Positions 59,860-64,000 of a stretch of 64,000 nucleotides of DNA are shown piece after piece. The notes under the pieces were generated by a model. It saw only the letters and a list, made by a program, of their open reading frames with translations, searched no databases and was not told the origin of the DNA. Positions within the stretch are counted from its first letter, which is position 1. Each line of letters begins with the position of its first letter. The DNA lies in the NCBI GenBank assembly GCA_049977145.1, contig JBMFGW010000002.1:1-64000 (forward strand), in the 5' to 3' direction. Both the position numbers and the translations under genes were made by a program. Origin of the DNA: JAMDCX01 sp049977145 (GTDB taxonomy: Bacteria > Planctomycetota > Phycisphaerae > WQYP01).

Positions 59860-60828
59860 ATGGCAAAAATGTTTTACAGCGCCGAAGAAGCGAGCGCGAA
59901 ACTCAATTTGGCCGCGGATAAGATCAAAGAACTCGTGGAGAAAAATAAGCTTCGCGAATTTCGTGATGGTAATCGGGTTATGTTCAAGGTGGATCAGGTG
60001 GATCGCTTGGCCACTGATATGCAGGGCGGAACACTGGACGAAGGCATGATTGAACTGGCGCCGCTATCAGGCACCGGTAATCCTATTCTCAATGCCAGTG
60101 ATGCCACAGCGGGTGGTACTGCGGCGGGTTCCATGTCTGGTTCACTTTCCGGCAGTAAAGCCGGGCAATCCGCGATTGGCAAAGCTCCAGGCAAGGCGGA
60201 TACCGGTTTACCATTACAGTCTCCGAAAAAACCGGTAAAGGTTTTTGATGAAAGCGAAGTCAAACCAACCGATGCCAGCGCCCAAACCCAGATATCTTCC
60301 CCGCTGGATGAATCCATATCTCCGTCGGGGTTGGATTCGGTAGGCAGCGGTTCAGGACTGCTTGATTTGACTCGCGAAAGCGACAATACAAGTCTGGGCG
60401 CGGAACTGCTTGAAGAAATTTACCCAGGCGATCATTCGGTGGCCGGGCAATCCGGAGTGGGATCCGCTTCGGGTGTTTTTGATCAGCCTTCCGCCGGCGC
60501 GCCGGCATCGTCGGATTCGGGTATCGCGGTGGCCGCGGGATCTGAGGGCAAAGCGGCAGCGGCTTCCACAGCGACCTTACCGGCGCCCACGTACGCTCCA
60601 ATGTTTGAAGCATCGGATGCTTCTGCCGGCCTTTTTGGCGGTCTGGCTTTGGGAGCATCCTTTGTGATGGTGTTAACGTTGATCGCGGTGGCTGGAGCGT
60701 TTCAAGGCTTTGTGCCAACCTGGGTGCCGTTTCTGGCTAAAAATGTGCTGATGTTTGTTGCGTTTCTAGTGGTGATTGCAGCATTACTGGCCGGAGCCGG
60801 CTATCTCGCCGGGAAGGCCGCGGATTAA
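59860..60828 (+). CDS. Membrane-tethered small HTH domain protein
   Basis: A 322-residue protein. Residues 1-55 form a MerR/excisionase-like HTH (KMFYSAEEASAKLNLAAD, KIKELVEKNKLREFRDGNR), which in its relatives binds DNA. Residues about 60-245 are Ser/Gly/Pro/Ala-rich and probably disordered. The last 70 residues hold two TM helices (LALGASFVMVLTLIAVAGA and LAKNVLMFVAFLVVIAALLA). The plan suggests a DNA- or partner-binding head tethered to the membrane. GAGGAG upstream and a TATAAT promoter support the start. Confidence 0.72.
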   Translation: MAKMFYSAEEASAKLNLAADKIKELVEKNKLREFRDGNRVMFKVDQVDRLATDMQGGTLDEGMIELAPLSGTGNPILNASDATAGGTAAGSMSGSLSGSKAGQSAIGKAPGKADTGLPLQSPKKPVKVFDESEVKPTDASAQTQISSPLDESISPSGLDSVGSGSGLLDLTRESDNTSLGAELLEEIYPGDHSVAGQSGVGSASGVFDQPSAGAPASSDSGIAVAAGSEGKAAAASTATLPAPTYAPMFEASDASAGLFGGLALGASFVMVLTLIAVAGAFQGFVPTWVPFLAKNVLMFVAFLVVIAALLAGAGYLAGKAAD

Positions 60829-61039
60829 TGATCAACCCGGTCGATGACCTGCGGCAATTTATTCGCACTTGGAGCGTTAATAATTTAGTGGAAGGGTATG
60901 GATTCTCGGGCTGGCAATGTGTCGGCATAGTTCCATTCCCGGTTATTTTTTGCCGCACGCTTTACTATTTTGACAGATTCGTTGAAACTAGTGGGTTGTT
61001 GAAAGTGTTGCGGAATGAAAACTTCTGGAGATCATGTTT

Positions 61040-61984
61040 ATGAATCGAACAATTAAACAAAAACTCATCACGACTACGTTGTTGGTTGGTCTGACCGGCG
61101 GACTGCTGGGCGTGACAGGTTGCGTTTCGGAAAATCAGTATCAGCGTTTACAGACTGCCTTTGATCAGGCCAAATCGCAACTGGCGGCCGATCAAAATGA
61201 ACTGCTTCGTCTGCGCGGAGAAATTTCAACCTTGCAGCAGAAGTTGGCGGAAGATGAACAACTGCTCCACGCCCAGGGCGGCGGAACCGCAGCGCTGCAA
61301 AGTGAAATTGCCGCGCTCAAAGAACGGCTTGCTAAATTGCGTGGACAATATAATCGGCTCCTGGCGCTGGCGGGTGGCGCCCCGCAGTTGCCCGCATCCG
61401 TCAACAACGCCCTGGAGCGCCTGGCGGAACAATATCCCAACCTTCTGGAATATAATAAAAAATTGGGTCTGTTGCGTTTCAAGAGCGATCTGCTTTTCGC
61501 CCTCGGCAGTACCGAAGTGCGGCCTGACGCGCAACGTGCCTTGTCCGAGTTTGCGCAAATTCTCAATATGCGGGGTATTTCGGATAATGAAATCCGCATC
61601 GTCGGCAACACCGATGATGTTCCGATTCGGCGTAACCGTAATACCGTTATGAATCCCACCAACTGGTATCTTTCCACCAATCGTGCCATCTCGGTTATGT
61701 ACATTCTCAAGCATGACGGTGTCATTGACCGCCGAATGCAGGTTGCCGGATGGGGTAAAACCCATCCGATTGCGCCTAACGCTCCCCATCATCGTGGCAA
61801 CGCTTTGAACCGCCGGGTGGATATCTTTATTCTTCCGATCAAACTTAAATATAATCCGTATGTTCCGGCTTCCGAGCAGGTAGTTCCATCCGACAACGCC
61901 ACCAATCTCGCCCCGGCACAAAGCGTGCCGAATATGACCGGCAATCCACCCATGACGGTACCAGTTCCTGCGGGAAGTAACTAA
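61040..61984 (+). CDS. OmpA-family peptidoglycan-binding lipoprotein
   Basis: A 314-residue protein. The signal ends in a lipobox-like VTGC (Cys near 29), so it is probably lipidated. A coiled-coil follows (about 40-115, with many Gln/Leu heptads), then an OmpA/MotB C-terminal domain (about 140-265) with LRFKSDLLFALGSTEVRPDA, EIRIVGNTDDVPIRRN, NWYLSTNRAISVMYIL and GWGKTHPIAPN, which binds diaminopimelate in peptidoglycan. The ATG at 61040 has GGAG 9 bases upstream and is preferred to 61034. The protein may tether the outer membrane to the cell wall. Confidence 0.88.
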   Translation: MNRTIKQKLITTTLLVGLTGGLLGVTGCVSENQYQRLQTAFDQAKSQLAADQNELLRLRGEISTLQQKLAEDEQLLHAQGGGTAALQSEIAALKERLAKLRGQYNRLLALAGGAPQLPASVNNALERLAEQYPNLLEYNKKLGLLRFKSDLLFALGSTEVRPDAQRALSEFAQILNMRGISDNEIRIVGNTDDVPIRRNRNTVMNPTNWYLSTNRAISVMYILKHDGVIDRRMQVAGWGKTHPIAPNAPHHRGNALNRRVDIFILPIKLKYNPYVPASEQVVPSDNATNLAPAQSVPNMTGNPPMTVPVPAGSN

Positions 61985-62110
61985 ACGGTCGTGGTAATTT
62001 TCGGGTAACTATGCGCGGTGGCGCAACGGCGGCTGGCCTTTTGGGGTAGCAACCTGATAATGTGGCGACGCTTGATTCCACGACGGTTCAGGTGCTTTGG
62101 TAGCCGTTCG

Positions 62111-62170
62111 CGGCGGTACCGCTCCCTTACGGCCGCGGCTCTGTCTGTCACCGTGCGCACACCGGCTGCG
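62111..62170. repeat. Dispersed intergenic repeat, copy 2
   Basis: This segment matches 1091-1151 at about 50 of 61 positions, in the same orientation. It lies just upstream of the PAP2 gene and includes the shared CGGCGGTACC block and the GCGCACACCGGCTGCG end. Confidence 0.65.
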
Positions 62171-62210
62171 GTACGGCTTTTTCGGAGCGGAAATATGGAG
62201 CTACTTGTCA

Positions 62211-62924
62211 ATGAGCCAATCCGAAGTTGAAATTCCGGCTTTGTGGCGACATCCAGCGCCAGTACATTTTGATTCCCAATGGCCACGGTGGGCTAAATTT
62301 CTTGTGGTCTTCATGGCCATGGCAATAGCGTTTGTCATCGACAAGCCTGTGGCGCACTGGGCGCTGGGAAATCCGATTACTTTCAAATCCGATATCAATC
62401 TTGAAATGATCATGCTCATGCAGTGGGGACAATGGACCTGCTCCGTGTTGGTGATTCTGGCCGTGGCGCTGTTGGATAAAAAAGGGCGACGGCGGGCCAT
62501 CGCGTTGGCCATTGGATGCCTCAGCGCGGTGGCGCTGTGTTATCTGACGAAAGGTTTGTGTGGTCGCGCCAGGCCATGGATTCTCACGGAGGGGAAATAT
62601 GGGTTCTATGGGCCGGCGTACGGGTTCGCTTCGGCGGCATATCAATCATTTCCCAGCGCGCATACCAGCGGAGCGTTTGCCCTGGCGGCGGGATTATCAT
62701 GGTTTTATCCGCGCGGACGGGCGCTATTTTATGGTTTGGCGCTGGATGTGGCATTTCAGCGGGTGTTCCGGCATGATCACTATCCCTCGGACGTGATTGC
62801 CGGTGGATTGCTGGCGGTCACAATTGTCCGCAGTGTGCTGGCCAAGAGTTGGCCGGGGCGATTCATCGCCGCTCTGCCGAAACCATGGCAGCGCTGGATT
62901 TTCACGGCCAATAATGTGGAATAA
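62211..62924 (+). CDS. PAP2 family phosphatase
   Basis: A 237-residue membrane phosphatase of the type 2 phosphatidic acid phosphatase fold. The phosphatase signature is complete: KGLCGRARP (KX6RP), FPSAHTSGA (PSxH) and RVFRHDHYPSD (SRX5HX3D-like). About five TM segments are seen. Candidates are undecaprenyl pyrophosphate phosphatase (BacA-independent type) or lipid A phosphatase. The ATG at 62211 is chosen with GGAG at 62197-62200; the open frame extends upstream through the dispersed repeat without homology. The stop is 9 bases from the convergent transketolase gene. Confidence 0.9.
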   Translation: MSQSEVEIPALWRHPAPVHFDSQWPRWAKFLVVFMAMAIAFVIDKPVAHWALGNPITFKSDINLEMIMLMQWGQWTCSVLVILAVALLDKKGRRRAIALAIGCLSAVALCYLTKGLCGRARPWILTEGKYGFYGPAYGFASAAYQSFPSAHTSGAFALAAGLSWFYPRGRALFYGLALDVAFQRVFRHDHYPSDVIAGGLLAVTIVRSVLAKSWPGRFIAALPKPWQRWIFTANNVE

Positions 62925-62933
62925 TAGCACACT

Positions 62934-64000
62934 TCAAGCCAACTTTTTCGCCGCCGCGATGATGGCTGCGGCATCAATACCGGCGGCGGCCATAAGTTCC
63001 GCCGGGGTTCCCGATCCTGGCATCCGCTGGACCGCGAGCTTGACTACCGTGGGGTGCGAAGCTCGGGATTGTGCAAAGGCTTCCAGCACCGCATCCCCCA
63101 AGCCACCGGCAATCCAATGATCTTCCGCCACAATAATTTTGTTGCCGGCCTCATCGGCCGCCTGGTGCAAGGCCTGCACGTCCACCGGTTTGACGGAATA
63201 TAAATCAATAAGCCGCGCATGGATTCCCTCCCGGGCCAGCACGTCGCAGGCCTTCATAGCCTCATGTACCGTAATACCAGCGGCCACGATGCTGAGCTTG
63301 TCCTGCAGGGATTGACGCACTACGCGGCTACCGCCAATTTTGAATTCTTCTTCCGGCCCATAAATTACCGGCAGTTTTTCCCGCGTCGTGCGTAGGTACG
63401 AAATTCCGGATTGTCGGCACATCAATGCCGTAAGCTTGGCGGTTTGATTGGCGTCGCAGGGATACAATACCGTGCTGCCAAACACCGCCCGCATCATGGC
63501 AATATCTTCCAACGCCATTTGTGATGGTCCGTCCGCCCCAATGCTCACGCCGGCGTGGGAGCCAATTAACCGTATGGTCGCATTGGAAATGGCGCCCATA
63601 CGGATCTGGTCGTAGGCCCGCGTTAAAAATGCCGCAAACGTTGAAGCAAACGCCTTTTTTCCCAACACACCAAAACCTGTGGCGGCGGAAACCATCAATT
63701 GCTCGGAAATAAACATCTCAAAAAATCGCTGCGGGTGCGCTTTTTTGAATTCATCGGCATAGGTGGAGTTTGATACTTCCGCATCCAGAACAATCACATC
63801 CAGATCATGCCTGCCGATCGCGGCGATAGCGTCGCCGTAAGCTTTGCGTGCCGCTTCTTTAGATCCCAAGATATAAGTGGGAAGTTTTAATGGTAAGGCG
63901 ACGCCGTCCCGTGCGGGCTTTTTATTTTCCGGTTTGGCAACGTTATAGACCTGATTGGTTGGTGCCCCCAATTCCGCCAGCGCCTTGTTTTCCTCTTCTG
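62934..64000 (-). CDS. tkt: Transketolase, C-terminal part (runs off window)
   Basis: The frame is open to the window edge, so the N-terminal TPP domain lies outside. What remains is the pyrimidine-binding domain (with the catalytic Glu in ISEQ and the FASTFAAFLTRAYDQIRM stretch) and the C-terminal domain. Notably, SHAGVSIGADGPSQMALED carries Gln where most bacterial transketolases have His, as in animal transketolases, and the C-terminal DHWIAGGLGDAVLEAFA and RMPGSGTPAELM also follow that type. It transfers two-carbon ketol units in the pentose phosphate pathway. A two-gene split transketolase is the alternative, but the frame continues through EEENKALAELG. Confidence 0.9.
   Translation of the reverse strand, partial: EEENKALAELGAPTNQVYNVAKPENKKPARDGVALPLKLPTYILGSKEAARKAYGDAIAAIGRHDLDVIVLDAEVSNSTYADEFKKAHPQRFFEMFISEQLMVSAATGFGVLGKKAFASTFAAFLTRAYDQIRMGAISNATIRLIGSHAGVSIGADGPSQMALEDIAMMRAVFGSTVLYPCDANQTAKLTALMCRQSGISYLRTTREKLPVIYGPEEEFKIGGSRVVRQSLQDKLSIVAAGITVHEAMKACDVLAREGIHARLIDLYSVKPVDVQALHQAADEAGNKIIVAEDHWIAGGLGDAVLEAFAQSRASHPTVVKLAVQRMPGSGTPAELMAAAGIDAAAIIAAAKKLA

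Noticed and set aside
1..64000. CRISPR array, prophage or integrated element
   Set aside because: No regular repeat-spacer arrays, no cas, integrase, transposase or phage structural genes were seen.

Overview
The window is a bacterial chromosome segment of moderately high GC, with about 49 protein genes, no rRNA or tRNA gene that I could recognise, no CRISPR array and no phage. The gene content points to a Gram-negative-type planctomycete, possibly Phycisphaerae-like. The reasons are the MoxR / DUF58 / BatA-like / large vWA membrane protein / giant coiled-coil cluster, a secreted prenyltransferase-repeat protein beside an NPCBM-domain protein, a membrane-anchored small-HTH protein, TIM44-like/zinc-ribbon/TerB proteins, and an outer-membrane RND exporter. 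This assignment is inference from gene families; no marker gene was compared.

Layout. 1-340: intergenic, with two 20-bp direct repeats that look like the end of an insertion sequence. 345-6031: an isocyanide-hydratase-like DJ-1 protein, then a leftward group aguB-aguA (agmatine to putrescine), heptose-epimerase-like SDR, lipoprotein and polysaccharide deacetylase. 6362-11132: a rightward run of envelope/secreted proteins (toroid-repeat protein, NPCBM protein, zinc-ribbon/PH membrane protein, DUF4870-like protein, M19 dipeptidase). 11144-17873: an Ogt-type DNA repair protein and a complete tripartite RND efflux operon, divergent from a large GAF-PAS-GGDEF-EAL protein (18195-21524). 21535-34334: mostly housekeeping and envelope genes (Wzx-like flippase, scpB, GT2-DUF2062 fusion, WhiG/FliA-type sigma factor, obgE-coaX, ugd, cmk-plsC, CPBP protease, metF, ASCH-domain protein).

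34420-39291 holds a YdjY-like secreted protein divergent from a glycogen debranching enzyme, then a small membrane protein. 39669-50033 is a 10-kb rightward operon: MoxR ATPase, DUF58 protein, BatA-like membrane protein, vWA/amidotransferase-like membrane protein, and a 1190-residue coiled-coil membrane protein. It is the most striking multi-gene system here. 50245-54398 is leftward: a GH57 amylase-like enzyme, a WcaI-like glycosyltransferase, a decayed GDP-mannose-epimerase-like fragment and a secreted protein. 54742-62924 is rightward: purA, uppS, a duplicated TIM44-like/zinc-ribbon protein with TerB, a small membrane protein, a membrane-tethered HTH protein, an OmpA-family lipoprotein and a PAP2 phosphatase. 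The window ends inside a leftward transketolase of the animal-like type.

At the small scale, the intergenic DNA carries several degenerate heptanucleotide (period-7) tandem repeats with different unit sequences (near 2753, 2915, 38570, 41744, 56898). A 60-bp intergenic repeat is present at 1091 and 62111. Both are better candidates for an undescribed repeat class than for genes. Most start sites below were chosen by position of a GGAG-like ribosome binding site and by family length.
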